This document shows, piece after piece, positions 37,113-51,333 of a stretch of DNA of 64,000 nt; position 1 is the first letter of the stretch; the number at the start of each line of letters is the position of its first letter. A model generated the notes under the pieces. It had not been told where the DNA came from, searched no databases, and was given only the letters and a program-made list of their open reading frames with translations. The position numbers and the translations under genes are program-made. This stretch comes from Rotaria macrura (taxonomy: Eukaryota > Rotifera > Eurotatoria > Philodinida > Philodinidae), in assembly GCA_900239685.1 (NCBI GenBank), contig OENT01000677.1, forward strand, positions 3,463-67,462, in the 5' to 3' direction.

Positions 37113-37980
37113 TCGTGCAAGTATTAAAGTATTAGTTTTAACTTAGATGACGCTCCATTGACAAGCTTTATAAGAAATAAGAGAATTGATATTACGAAAG
37201 TCTCATGCAATACCATGTTATCAGATGAAATTATAAAACTATATGCTAAGCGAGGAGAGACGCCATCGTCATGCACATTATCGCCTCTGTAGTTTTCAAG
37301 TTGTGATAATCCTGTTGCGACTGATTTCTCAATCAGTTTTCTCTTGTAGAAATTATTTATAAAGTATCTAAAAACTTCTAGCTTACTTTACTACATACAT
37401 TTGTATGTATATATATAATATATCTTTTCCGATACCTCATTCATGATGAAAATAAATTTAAATGTCAGAATTGCACGCCCTCTATACCTATGTATGCCTG
37501 TTATAACCCGTTTGACTGAAATTGTTCGAGATTTTCCTACGTCATCTACCAGGAAAACCCTAATAGAAAGAGTCAATTAATTAGATATTATACGTCATAT
37601 TCTTCATGTTTCCGAATGTTTTACAATCAAAATATAAATACAGAGGTACCATTAACAGTATGTAACGAATGGCTTTTCACATAATGAAAATATGATCGAA
37701 ATAAGAGTTGTTTAATTGAAAGAGGGAAGGTTTCTTTTTCATTGATTTTTCGAACAATTCTCTTTGAGTTACATAAAATATTGTCATGCATGACGCTTTG
37801 AATAAATTGTCTGGAAATAAAAATGTCTAGTCAGGATCATAGTAATCGAATATCTTTCTCTCATGACTTTTATTTTTTTAAAAGTACTTCAGTAAAATCT
37901 AAGCGAAGTCGGATACCAAGGTAAATGAAAATATTTGTTTGTTGATTATCATACAATAATTTCATATTTTCGACTCATAC
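37113..37980. other. Intergenic, nothing recognised
   Basis: About 870 bp of AT-rich sequence upstream of the small CxxC gene and before the TCTA-flanked element. A (TA)n-like tract is present near 37408-37422. Nothing further. Confidence 0.4.
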
Positions 37981-38747
37981 TCTAGAGCTTGTCCGGCTAA
38001 CGGTCAACCAGCATCACTAGAGTTGAGCACTGAAATTCTCAGCGAGAATATATCTGATCGAGTTCACTTAAAGTTTATTAGTAGGTTTTCATATATTCTG
38101 CGTCGATCTATCTGGTTTATTTTTAAAGAATACGAGAACAAAGGATAGTTGCTAGCCAAAATGACGCATTTTTTTGGCCGAAAACAGCTTGAAAATGCAC
38201 TTTTTGATTTTATCATATTTCAGCCATTCTTTCGTGTCTGATAAAAGTGGAGATATTAGTAGACAGGTTGATGCTAAGCCTTCACTTTGGCATGGGTAGA
38301 ACACCTGAGGTTCTTGCTGCGATGGTAAAAATAGCATTTGTATGAAGCTTTCAACAGTTGAGTGAGTGCGTTACCGCAGTGTTTGATATATAGCTCCGGA
38401 GTAACATAAGATTTTTCAAAAACTCTTGTTTTCAATAGATAGTCTAGACTCTATACTGCAAAGTTGCTCTGGATCACATGACTCCATTACGTAAGCATGC
38501 TTGGAAAATTTGCGATTGCTGACATCACCGAAAAAAACGGGCCTTTTTTGAGAGTGCGTTACCAGCATGTATTTTTCTTATAAAACATGAAGCATATAGT
38601 CAATTTAGATGAAGCTTTTAGGCATTAAACAACTTCATACTACCTATCTATGCACAAAATTTGAAGGCTCTACGCATTATCGATTCGTAGATATTAGGAT
38701 AGAAAGTAGCCAAAACGTGAGTGCGTTACCTACGGACAAGCTCTCTA
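37981..38747. mobile_element. TIR element with GAGCTTGTCCG ends and TCTA duplication
   Basis: Terminal inverted repeats GAGCTTGTCCG (37985-37995) and CGGACAAGCTC (38733-38743) are flanked on each side by TCTA, a likely 4-bp target duplication. The 759-bp interior has no transposase frame. It carries three copies of GAGTGCGTTAC (near 38364, 38560 and 38719) followed by different 3' words. A diverged relative lies at 1465-1860 near the telomere. The superfamily is not assigned. Confidence 0.75.
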
Positions 38748-40710
38748 CATAAAAAGGCGAACTAGTACAAAGTCATGAGTTAAGTATTACCATATGAACT
38801 AAAACCAAGATCAAGATTTTTCTAATTAAGCAACCATATGTAATTTTAGACTTGATCTCTACAAAAAAATATCTCCATAAATAAGCAGCTTGCATTAATG
38901 AATAAATTTATATGGAGTTATTCATGTTGTTCGTCCTCGGCAGATTAAAAGAGATGGGTAAAAAGAAACATTGCTACTGACAATATCAAGGCACGACAAA
39001 TTTTCTTGTTCTTGTCATTTGTTTTACTTGGACGATAATCATCAAGTTATAATCTATGATTTATTCAATATCTTTGTTTTAATAACGAAATGTTTCATTT
39101 AGTCAGTTGCTATACCGCATGTTTGATAGACAGGACATATATGCTACTGAACTGACACAATACTTTTTTACTTGCAAAATATTTAGAATGACAAGTTCAC
39201 ATCTTCAATATATTATTTAGTTGTATCAGTTCTATACCCCGAAACCGATTTGAGTTAACTCCCACGCATACGGTAAACTTATCTGATGAATTCCATAGCT
39301 TGTCTATACCATGCAATAGTAGCACTATGCTAAATCAAATCTATTTAAACGAGATACAAAGTTCAAAGTCCTGAAATAGCCTTCAACAACTTTTATATAT
39401 ATTTGATCATATTCATCATTAATATTCATGTCAATAATTTGTCATACTGTTTTTGAATAGATATATAGAAAGTCATAGCTCCAGCACGGACTTCGATTCA
39501 AAAGTATTTAGTACTAATCAATTAGTTGATGCAACATTCATTATTTAGCTAGTTGTTTGAGAAGTTCTCGAAGCATAAAAGCAATTAAGGAAGCATCTGT
39601 CGATATATGATCAAGGCTTAACGTTCATAGTGCCAAATATAACTAAGTCTATTTTTTCTTGAAAATCTGCTACCTCTCAATTTTCAGCTCATTTATCTAA
39701 TTAGTTGTCGACGTACGTTTGCCAACCGAGAAAAGCTTTTTCTTCATGTCCGTTCTCTAAATTTTAGTAATTCAATAAAAAGAAAATGACTCTATTCAAG
39801 ACGGCATGTAAATTTCCGCAGTCAAAGCTTATTTACACCGAACGTCTTTTATTCTCTTGCCTCATTACATTTAGCCACAGTTGCTAAACGTTAATAATCA
39901 TGCGCACAAGTAATTTAATGAGCTTCAATTCATTCTGTATATGTTCTAAGTTGAATTTTGCTTTATTAACATCATGTTTTTTTCTCTTCTTCTACTAATG
40001 ATATTTTCTAATATACTTGTTTATTCAAAGTGATATGTTTCCTTCGTATTCAATCAAGTTAGGTATGTGTCAATTAGTGCTATTCATCAACGAAAATTCT
40101 ACAGAATAGAATTACGTCTTGTTATGTAAATGATTTAATTCAAGATTTCATAAGTCAATTAATCAATGACGAATCTACTGTTAGAATCATATAAATTTCG
40201 TTTTTGATATAAAAGATATTTAAATACATAATTGATTGTAGTAGATTCAGGAGAGAACCAAAAAACATGAGCAAATCGATATTTGTATGTTTATTGTATG
40301 AAGTTGGTAATGTTAGAATGTCGATGCTCTTCTCTTCACTATACTCACAAGGATTAAAGTGTATTCGATGACAGTAACATGCATAATGAAACTATACGGT
40401 TCATCGGACAAAGGATTTCGAAATTTCAAGATTGAACAAAAACATATCTCATTACTGATTAGCTTGTGTAGCACCTATCAGCTAAATTGACGGTCGACTA
40501 TTTATGAACTTCCTACTAAAAGATATTCATTAAAACAAGTACTTTATTTATTTATTCAACGACATTTGTTGATCATCTTTCATAATGATCCAATGCAATT
40601 ATTTCAAAAAAAAGAATTATATTAATTACCATCGTTATCTCTCGTACAAAATAATTTACTTTTAAAAAGTATAAAAATGAAAGACAAAAGTGTAGTGCTA
40701 GTTTTGAATT
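38748..40710. other. Intergenic, 3' of the arrestin gene
   Basis: About 2 kb of AT-rich sequence without any recognisable exon chain, RNA gene or repeat structure. Confidence 0.45.
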
Positions 40711-41846
40711 CTATATTCTATGATCTCTCACTACGCTATCATAACTTGGTGGTGGTTCTTCATATTCCAATGTAGGAGCACTAGCTATCGGAATTCTAAT
40801 CGTATTATTCACTTGATTTTGTTGTTGGTCAATTGATACAGGTTCAGTACCAACATTGACTGGCACACTTATTTTGAAATCATTAAATAATCCACGCACA
40901 TTAATATCCAATATTAATTCATAATGAACATTAATTCCAAGTCCTGGATCAAAAGATTGTGGTATATATGTGTATGTTGGAGATAAATATGTAGCAGGCA
41001 CAATGACATCGAATCTTTGTTGTAATTGTACATCATTAAAATCACGTAAATTCGGTAGATCTAGTCGAAAAATGATTTCTGTTTGATCATTTCGAGCGAT
41101 GTGTCGATGTTGCATTAATGTTGCTTCGATTTTTTTGATACATACTCTTTTCGGATTTTCAAGTTTAATGTGAATGGAAAGTTTTTCACCAGGTACAACG
41201 CCAGCTTGAATTAAACAACCGTGTAATTGAACTTTTTTTCGATTTTGATTTGAAAATATGACTTGCTGCTGTCCACCTGGTATGTGGAAAAGATTAACAC
41301 GAGGAAAGATTGTTAATGGAAAAATTTGTTTTGCATTCGGTTTGTACCATGGTTGTTCAAGAACAATACGTGCATAATATTTCACATAAGGATATGAAGT
41401 TGTCAGTGGCATCAATGTTGGTGGTAAATGTGTAGGTAAAATAAATTCAAATGGCCATGAATGTTGACCACGATGAAGTATTATTTCACGCTAAAATTTT
41501 GTTTAATAAAATAAATCTTCTTCATAAGTTCTTTATTATATTATTTAGATATTTTTACCTGGCCGAATTGAGGTTGAACAACAATGGTACGAAAATTTAG
41601 AAATGGTATTTGATGATATTTTGTGTAATGTTCAATGCGTTGTTGTCCATTACTATTGTGAGAATGCCGTTGTTCTTGTGTTGTATAACCAAGTTCACCA
41701 ACACATTCAAGAAAAATTCCATCTAATGACAATTTCTCTTGTGTATTTTGAAATGAAATATCCCCTGTTATTCGTTCACCGGCCAAGTAGAATGAATTCG
41801 GACTATGGAAAGTTACTTGAATTTCACTGCTACCACCAATACCCAT
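40711..41846 (-). CDS. Alpha-arrestin (arrestin-domain-containing protein)
   Basis: Two exons, 41846-41559 and 41490-40711, with a 68-bp GT-AG intron in phase 0; 355 residues. The N-terminal arrestin fold is recognised from SPNSFYLAGERITGDISFQN and the C-terminal arrestin fold from GVVPGEKLSIHIKLENP, as in ARRDC proteins. The tail ends EEPPPSYDSVVRD, containing a PPxY motif (PPSY, ~343-346) that recruits NEDD4-type WW-domain ubiquitin ligases. Family members are cytosolic adaptors that direct receptor ubiquitination, endocytosis and endosomal sorting. The start MGIGGS also fits an N-myristoylation site. Length is typical of the family, with only one PPxY where many ARRDCs have two. The orthologue within the family is not determined. 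Confidence 0.92.
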
Positions 41847-43568
41847 CTAGTTTATTATTAATGATGACAGATATTTGACTAGTTGTTCTTTTTTCAGAAT
41901 ATGAATGCAATTGCTCTCCTAGAGAAAAGATGATCTTGTGAACAACGTACAGCCAGAAATAAATATGATTAACTTCTTATATTGTTAAATCAACATATCA
42001 TAACAAGAACTATAAGATGAATAACAATGTCTTGGACATCATTCTTTTTTTTCTCGATATTCACAAGAGTCAAAGAATGAAATAAACGATAGATAATGAT
42101 AAGAATATAGTGCTCCAAAGATTATGACAAAATAGACTGACTAATGATTGGTTGCCTTAACTCTACTTTAACAGATGTTACTCATCGATATAATGATAAA
42201 AATAAATAAATACGTAAATTAACTTCTTTGCCTTGTTCTAAATTACGAAGATAATATGAAAACCAAAGAAAAAAAATATAAAATTTAGTCAATCATGTAT
42301 TTAAATAAGAACTCGAATGACTAATTTATAATTCAAGTCTTTTCTTTAATTCCAATAGCAATTATGATTTAGTTTCAATCACGCGACATTGTTTCAAAGC
42401 TCAACTAAACACTGTTGCCAAGTTTTATTCTTGTTGATAGATACAAATAGAAAATTTGTTTACACTAAATGTACTTGAGAAACTCTTACTACTCTTCATG
42501 TCTTGTCGTCGATTAAAAGAAACATAATTACACACGAAGAATTGAATAGGAACGTTTCTAAATTTTTACAAAGTTTTCTTTTCATCGAAGAACAACGATA
42601 GCATTCTTTTTCAAAAAATTATTGAACGATTACCACAGAATTTTATTCAATTACTCAGATCTATGAAGGTTGACTTGATGTTTATCAACAACTAAAATTT
42701 TAATTGGAGACAACTCGTCCTCCCATAGATTCTTTTACTATATTATGAAAAACTCTCAAGGATATTACTGTATTTCCAAATGAAATTTTCTCGCAGGGGA
42801 AACATGACACGCATATAAATATATTCAATCGAAAATAACCTATTTCATGAACTAAACAACATTCCATCATCTATCGATGACAAGGAAATTTTAGTCAGAC
42901 AGTTTTGGATAAATATTCGAATCAGTATATTAATCAATAGTCATAGAGAATGGTAATAACTTGAGTAAGAGTTGCCGAAGGCATAATTTACTGGTCAGTA
43001 CGTTCAGACAATGCCTATAGCAAAAAAATTCTCTAAGTAACAAAAAAACTGTAAGCGAAAGCAAGATAAAGATATATAGAAAGAAGAACAAATAAAATGT
43101 TATAACATATTTTTTTTTAAATAAGAAAAAAAAAAAGAAATGATCAGTTGAAATAGATCATCATCATTAAAATAAAATGTATATACATAATAATATGTTG
43201 AGTTTCTTTTTTGGGTTAACATATTGAGGGATATTGTGTAGAAGAAGAAGTCTTTGCCAAACGCTGTTGAAAACAAATTTAAATATGATTATCATCGTCA
43301 TTACGGTGCTAGAAAGAGAGAAGAAAGTAAGATTTATTAATAAATACACGGAAAACAATCCTATCAAAGCAGATACAAAAAAAACAGGTATTATCGAGTT
43401 TCATTACGCATCTAATATAAACAATGAAACATGAGATAATATTTTAAGAATTCATATGTAAGAAGTAAAAATATTTATCATCTAACTATTATTCTAAAGC
43501 GATTAAATATCAATCGAAAAAGAAAAAAAAAAGCTCATACAAAAGATTTATAGCAGCTAAATTAAATA
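41847..43568. other. Intergenic between arrestin and doublecortin genes
   Basis: About 1.7 kb containing the arrestin upstream region and the doublecortin 3' region. Poly-A and poly-T runs are common (for example near 43110-43135). No gene is supported. Confidence 0.45.
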
Positions 43569-46500
43569 TTAACAAAGAATACCATTTTCATCATTTTTCT
43601 TATCTACTACCAAGGCTTCTGTTATGGCTCGTTGAGCTGCTATGTCAGCTAACGGCTCAATCATACTGTTGTTTAACTATAGATGATAACAACAAAAAAA
43701 GCAAGCAGTTGTTTTCAATAAGGATGTTAGTATACAATAATGAAAGCGTTCACCTCATTTGTTTGTAATTGATGATGGTGTTGATTCAATATACTTTCCT
43801 CGTGCTCATGTACCTTATCCGGTTGTTGCTGATCATTATCAATAAATTTGTCTTTTTTCTGCGTTTTTTCAAAGTGACCCTGTTTACGAATAAGATAACC
43901 ACGAACATGTGATTGAATGACAGTTGCAGCATGATTATGATCTGTTATGTTAGGCTATAAAGAAGTTAATAAGCTCACATGCAGGCAAAATACACATGGT
44001 GAAAAACATTAGTCAAAATAGAATTGATCATAATCTAAAAGTCAATGTAATCATACTTGTGTCGTCGGCGAGTCAAGTGATCTGTGTACTGTTGAATGAG
44101 GTATTTGTTGTTCATCGTGATTATCATTGATTTCATCATCTATCTGTATTGGTGGTGGTGGTGGCGAATGATGTCGATAATCATCATCAAAATCTCCTTT
44201 ATTATTTGTATGATGAAGACTATCCTTGTGTTGATATCCATTGTTCATTGCAATTCCATGATTAGTTTTAGTATGATCATCGTCATCGTCATAATGCTTC
44301 GTAGGAGTCTAGATATATAGAGACAACAAAAAATAAAAACTATGCTTTTAGGCATGAACCTCATACTTTAATGTTTCGTATGGGTGGTGAACGTGAAGGA
44401 GACTCAGTAAAACCATGATTGGTCTTTGGTTGACTTGGTGGTTGATGATGGCGTGGTGTTTTCTAGATAATAATAATAATATTCATAGGCATACGAATAG
44501 TATTCTTATCGATAAGGAAAAATAAAAATAACATACTCCTGTGGTGCCATATAAATTTTCTTCCTAAATTCAATCGAAGAATAAGTCGATTATGATATAT
44601 CTAGACAACTTACTTCAACAGTTTCAACCTCTCGATAGTCCACAGGCAACTCAACTTTTGTCTCACGTGTTTCGTCAATTTGACGTACTTGTTCACGATT
44701 GTTTGAACGATTTTTATAGATACCACCATCATCTAAACGAAATTATAAAATAACAAGTTCATCATTTTTCATGTTTGAATCTTATGACATAAACACCTCG
44801 ATCAAGATCTGTTTCTTTCGTTGGACCACGTCGATGTTGTTGAGGTTTATTATTAAAAAAGTCATATTCTTCTCGAACAGGACGACGTCTCAAAGAGAAA
44901 AATATTGATAATGAATATCCAGAAAATGGAATTAGAATAGCATACTGTCCAGACTGTTCTACACTACCATGCGAATTTGCTGTTGTTGTATGCGTATTTG
45001 ATCCGTCCGACTTCGTATATCTATACATGAAAAATAGAATCTAGGTTAGTAAATATTAATTGTACTATGCTTATGTATTAATGGCAAATCAGAGAAGAAG
45101 AAGAAGAAAAACAAGAAAATCAGTATAATTTGTTTTTTGTTGGTGTCTTTAGAATTTGGAAGTTTAACACTCAGTCGTCTGTTGATTAGAATTCTTGATT
45201 AACATCGGTGCCAGTTGAAGACATATTATTTAATAATACCTTTTTTGTGTGTGATGAAGTATGTCCGACGACCGATGATCATCATTATAATCCTCTATGT
45301 GTCTTTGTACGGGAGGTAGTCTAGTTCGAGCACGATCACTATAAAAATGTATGAGAGACTTTTGCCTAAATGAACACTATACTAATTGTTAAACTAATGC
45401 ATTTATATAGCTGCACATGTGTCAACACATTATTAAGATTATAAAACAATTTTTATTTTATTAGTATGAATATTCTGATTTTCATTTATATATATATATA
45501 TTTTTTTGTTTGGTGCTTGTCAACCGATGTGAATGACACGCCACTATTTCCTGTGTTAATATCGCATCGGGTGACCTAGTACTTACCCAGAAAATTGATA
45601 ATTCGATCTAGTTGAATGTGAAAGAAAAACAACGATTGAGATACAAATATCCCGTGCATCAAATGTTATGTGTTGATCAAAAGTTTCATTTCTTAGTAAC
45701 TATTTATATGATCAAAACTATCGATGTATAATATATGTTTACTTACGATTTTCTTGACATTTTCGGCGATGAATTTGGACTAAAGGATTTTGGATCTGGA
45801 TATTCAACACGCTTGAAACGTTCTTTTCCTGCTGCAACATACATTCCATTGAATTCAAGTTGTTGAGATGATGTCACTAATTCACCATTCATAGCGTATA
45901 ATCTGTTGACAAGAATATTTTTCAAATAGTAAAACAAAGAAATAGAGAGAATACTAATATGAATACTTTAATACGGCCGAGTTCATCAATGATACTTTTC
46001 GTGTAATTTCATCGAGAACCGATTCCCAATTCTGTAGTGTTGTTTTAACCAAAAGTATCTTTGCTGGTAATGTTAAAGGATCACCATTGCGATAGACACT
46101 AAATATAAATGAATAGTTTCCTGTCATAGATTAAAAGAACAAAAAAAATCAGACTCACTAAATAATAACATTCTCTGATCGAGATAACTTCAATGCTCGT
46201 CCCTCAACGTCAAAACGACGAACAGGTGGTAACTAAAAATCAAAATAAAAGTAGAAAATCAAAATTTAACTACCATTAACATGAATTTAATAAGATTAAA
46301 TTTTCAAGATAGAAATGCATTATCATACTTGTAATTTATTATCTGATGATCTAAGCTTATTGCTCAACTTCTTTCTAACATTGTCTTATCTCTATTACAA
46401 TAAGTGATACTTCATGAAGATCAAAAGCAAAATGATTATTCGAACACTTATTGAACATGGATATAAATCCTATGATTGTGAATCTACTTATGTCGATAAA

Positions 46501-46996
46501 ATAAAAGCATCTATGTACAATGTTGAGTATTATACTTACTTTAGTCTGTGCTCGATCTTTACTTGAAATTCGTTTACCTTCTGCAATATCAAGATAACTA
46601 TTATGAAAAAGAAAATCGAATGAATTCTATGACGAAAAAAAAAAGTATTTATCAACATTCTTACTGAAGTTTCTTGAATTTTTCACCTCCCGATGCAACA
46701 TAAGTGCGATGGTCTTCCAATTCAGATATATCATGTAGTCGGGTACCAGTTTTCGGTGTATAAATGCATCTTACTGCACCGAAATTGGCTCGTAATGCTT
46801 GTGATGCATCGTCTAATAAAACATCGAGCATTGGATATTTTCGTTGATTGATGACAAATGAACGTCCAGAGAAATAAGAATCTCCATTCCTCATTAATTT
46901 TATAGCTCGACCATGTTCAAGCATTGATGAGCGTTGTTGTTGTTGTTGTTGTTGTTGGTCGTTCTGACCGTTGTGCGCATCATATCCAGTGATCAT
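43569..46996 (-). CDS. Tandem doublecortin-domain protein with IQ motif
   Basis: Fifteen exons on the minus strand: 46996-46665, 46597-46540, 46232-46159, 46098-45967, 45902-45747, 45607-45587, 45338-45240, 45020-44946, 44888-44797, 44732-44614, 44563-44537, 44462-44367, 44308-44057, 43954-43754, 43676-43569. Phases close to 613 residues. A Gln run (~14-21) precedes doublecortin domain 1 (~33-115, from KLMRNGDSYFSGRSF to YVASGGEKFKKL). Domain 2 is at ~155-236 (YVYRNGDPLTLPAKILL to YVAAGKERFKRVEYP). The rest is charged and disordered, with a His/Asp-rich part, a five-Pro run and an IQ motif at ~520-536 (ATVIQSHVRGYLIRKQ). Doublecortin pairs bind microtubules, and DCDC2-type members act in cilia; the IQ motif suggests calmodulin control. 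The 21- and 27-base exons are predicted from splice sites and are the least certain. Confidence 0.88.
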
Positions 46997-47102
46997 TTTG
47001 TAGGATGAACTTCAATATATGTATATATATATATATTTTTTTTTTGTATGGATGTATATGTATGTATGCGTATGAATGTATATCGACGGTTGAAGTCGAA
47101 AT

Positions 47103-47137
<35 letters not shown>

Positions 47138-50100
47138 AAAGACGGAGCACAGCAAATGATGATGAAACTATGCTGATGTGAACTAAGAAGCCCGAAAATA
47201 AACGTCAAGACAAGAAATAAGTTGTGAACGTGACGTTGAATATATGAGTATATCGATCGTTGTTATTGTCATCGCCAAGTATCAATCTGGAAGAAGAATA
47301 AGAACAAAAAATCTGTCTGATCTTATGTGATGAACTGTTTTCAATAGGTTTCAATAGGTCAACTAGAATGACACTTCTACGAAATCACCATTTCATATTA
47401 AGTAGCAAACTTAGATACTGTTCATTGTATTTTTTACACTTACTTGAAAAGTTTTACCATTAATCAAGTACGAACTTCAACTCAGCTTATTCGATTTTGC
47501 CATTTCAACTCAAAGAATGTAATAATAAGGCTGCCTGATCAATGTTTTGTAAACAGAAACTGTGGCCAAATTCTCTCTGTGTACAATCTTTCTGCTGATA
47601 GATGGATGTATGGTACAAAGAGCGACAAAAAATCAAATCAATCGAATTATATATGCATTTGTAACAGAACGTTTTTCTAGTTCTCTTTCTTTCTTCTCTT
47701 CGCTGAAACTACAAACTTCGTCTGAATTTATTTCATAAGTTTCTGTTGGGCAAATAATACATACAAAGAATCAACTGCTATCGTCAACATATGAAATTAT
47801 CACCATTTATAGAATAGCAATAATTTCGCGATGTATTTAATCTGAAGAGGTGTTCTTCTTACTTGCAAATCTAACTGCTATAACCTTCACTTTGTAATCG
47901 ATTTGTTTGTATAGCAATTATATTTGCTCATTCTCGGTGTTCTCCCTTTTCTCTCTTCATGTATACGCCAAATTCGAAGCTATGTTGATCTCCGTCGGTA
48001 TATATATATATATGTGTGTATGTGAACGAGCGTCTCATTTTTTGAACCACAACACAAGGCTCAGTTGCATAGCAACATTGTGTATGTGTATTGTTCCAAT
48101 AATTACTCGCGCGAAAATATAATGCTCTTCTATGCGAACGGCAAAGAGAACATCTTGAGAGCGCAATACTATAGAAGGTGTATGCAGTGCTGTAGCGACA
48201 GACTGTTGTCAAGAGGAAGGTAGAGACTGGAAAAAGAGAAGAAGGCAAAAAAGGACGAGAAAATGATACGACGAGAACGATGACAACGACCAACTCATCG
48301 TTATCGTTTCTTGTTTGTCTAGATTTTGTTTTAAATTTAGAAAAAAAAAACAAAAGAAAAGGAGAAAGATCTAACTTGATAACGAACTTATTGAATGATT
48401 ACTATCACTCAAATAATGGTATTCTATAAAAATTTCTAAAATAGAAACAGATGAGTTTTCAACGTATTCATATGTGCAATTATAAGCATACATTGAATGT
48501 CACGATTACCAATGAATAAACAATGAATGGAATGGATGTTGAACTTAAAAGAAAAGTAAAAAAAAGGAGGAAATATACACGCGTCTTCAATGTAGAAAGG
48601 ACAACGTATGAATTTGATATGAGAAGTTGAAGTAAAAACGAAGGAGTGCACGCAATTTTATACATTGCATTGACTTCAAGAAATGATGGTGTTCATTTTA
48701 TTCTTCCTTTTCTTTACCTATTTAAACGTCATTCTCTCGTTATATGTATATGTCGAAAGATTCATCATTCACAAATGAAACATCAATGAATTATTTCCGT
48801 TTAGACACAAGAATAAGATTTCAATCAACCGACATGTTAGATCGATCTTTTTCGACATACTATCTTCTTTAGATTTGAAGAACTTACTTTTCTTGTATAC
48901 GAGAGATAGTGTTCATGTAATTTTAAATTTAAAAAAATATGCTAAAGTCAAGTTCATAGGTCATATCTATGATAAATTCAGTAAAGAAAATATTCCATCA
49001 CATTGGTTATGTAAACATTAGATTGAATAAAAAAAAAGGCCCAAATAAACAAAAAGAAAGTAAAATAGAGAGTACGTATGAGTTTTAGAACGATGTATGC
49101 ACCTTCGCGAATAGTCGTTAAGATTTCTTTCTCTTCTACACAATTCTGTTGTTCACGGCACGCTTCTGAACAGGGAACGGTAATAGGATTTTCACTTTTT
49201 TCCTTTTTTTCTTCTTCTTCTTCTTTCAAGCTCGTAACGTGTGCGTTTGTGTGTGTGCTCGCGCGCATTTGTCTTTTTGTTGGTTTTTCAACTTTGAGAC
49301 GATCGTAACAAGAAGAAAAAAATTTTTTTTTTTTATTGACAGAACAATTGAAATAAACTGTACGATTGATATTTACTAAGAAAAAAGACTTCAACAAGTA
49401 CAATATAACAATAAAAATGTTGTTTTTCGAAACAATATTATAGCATCTTCATTGTCATATACTATTCGAATATGCATGAGAGAACATGCCGGGATAGAAA
49501 AACAGAATGCATGCATGCATAAAAATGAAAATTCCTTTTAGATGAATCCGATTTAGATTCAATCCGTTTAAGAAATTTTTCACGAGAATGTGTTTGTTAT
49601 CTGTCGATTTTCTAATCTTTAGAAAAAGAACTAGATTCGTTAAACAATAAGTAAACTTCGTTGACATCGCAACAATTTTTTTATTATGTCAGAGATGTAG
49701 ATGCTGACTTATCGCAATGGTTTCAACTTAATTCACTTAAATTTTCTTTCTAATTTTAATTCATTGAAGAATCATACGCATAGACTGATTTCTAAACTTA
49801 TACTTGCCTCATTTATTTGAATATTTAGTTGATCGATAGAAATGTGCTAAGAATTTCGATTCAATTCCTAGCATTTAAATGAATGTAATATCGTCACTAC
49901 AACAAAGCAACCTACCAATTTTTTTTAATTGTCCATAAATACGTTTGCCCATCGTTTTTTTCGTTTTTTGAATAGTAAATCAAAAGAAAAACATTTTATA
50001 CAATCTCTTTAAAAGAAACAGGTATGTCAACATCAACGCTCGTCCTTTTTATATTTGTTACTTATCAGACGAAATGTTACAAGTTTCCTCTCCTTTTGTG

Positions 50101-51333
50101 ATTCTGTCTCCTATTTCCATTAGTATGTAAAAGTCACTCGAACAGTTTCGCATGCAATACAACAATAGTTGTTGTATGTGTGTCAATATGTAATACGTCA
50201 TAATCTTCAAAAAAAAATCAATAGTAGCAAGAGAGAATACATGTGGTATCATTTGTCATTGAAAACAGAAAAAAAAACGTCTCATTGAATCGTACAGTCA
50301 ACTTATCATTAATTTCTTTCTATTCCGATACGAACGTCATTACTTGGCTATACGAAACTGTTGTTAAGTATATAAAACTGAAGAATAAGTAATAAAAAAG
50401 CATGTTGATAACGTAAGTAAGATGTATATTTGTTGAAGATGTGCTGCAGATGAATTGTGTCATATCATATCGTCTATTTGTTTTTAGTTACAAACTCTAA
50501 TATAATTTATATAAATCGTTTCTTATGAGTTAAGAAGATTTATATGATAAGAATCACTGATTTTTCTGTGAATTCATAACTTAGATTATGTATTCTATTA
50601 TTATGGCTTCATTTAAAAGCATCAACTTTCAAAACTTAAAATAATCAATTCGACTGAGTAAACGTGTGTTTTTTTTATTTATTAAAGGCATCTACCATTG
50701 AAACATAATGTCATGATAATCTTGATTTGTAAACGTTTCCTTCCCTATTAATCACCAGAATGATGAAATTCAATATTGTTTCATGATATATTCCAGAGAA
50801 AAATAATGTTTCTTTAGTTTCTATGGATCCAATATTTATGTCAGAATTATTGTTAATAAAAATTAGCAAAATGTTACATAATTGTTTACCAACTAGGCAA
50901 TGATCCGAAGAAAAAACAAACACTACACTAAACACAAGAATTTCATTAAATAGCTGACTACACGAAATACTATTATGTCATACATCTACGACATTTTAAG
51001 TTTAATATAGTTTACAATTGTATGTTTATCTTTTTCATTCTTGCAAAAAAATAAAACAAACTATTTTAACACATAAACATTGAAATGTATTGTCTATGTA
51101 TTATTCTTTTGTTATATTGAATAAATACAAAAGGAAAAAGAAAAACAATAAATCAATGAAAAAATCGAATGAGATCAACTCTCATTGTGTCCACAGGATA
51201 TCATTCTTACATTTTAAATTATACATATGCATGACAAATAAGTTCTTAATAAACAACGCATATGATAGAGACAAGAGCGAAGAAAAAGAAATCAGAAGTC
51301 GCATACTAATGTTGATTATTATTTTAAAAATCA
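46997..51333. other. Gene-free region with simple repeats
   Basis: About 4.3 kb upstream of the doublecortin gene and downstream of the YEATS gene. Simple repeats near the doublecortin start: (TA)n 47024-47037 and (GA)n 47104-47132; also (TA)n/(TG)n near 48000-48020. Several long but low-complexity frames (47928-48353, 48978-49403) overlap these tracts and are not credible proteins. No exon chain was found. Confidence 0.5.

Noticed and set aside
47928-48353. 141-codon minus-strand frame
   Set aside because: Runs through simple repeats and has low-complexity composition; no domain and no splice partner.
48978-49403. 141-codon minus-strand frame with Glu/Lys run
   Set aside because: The charged run comes from a CTT microsatellite; no other coding signal.
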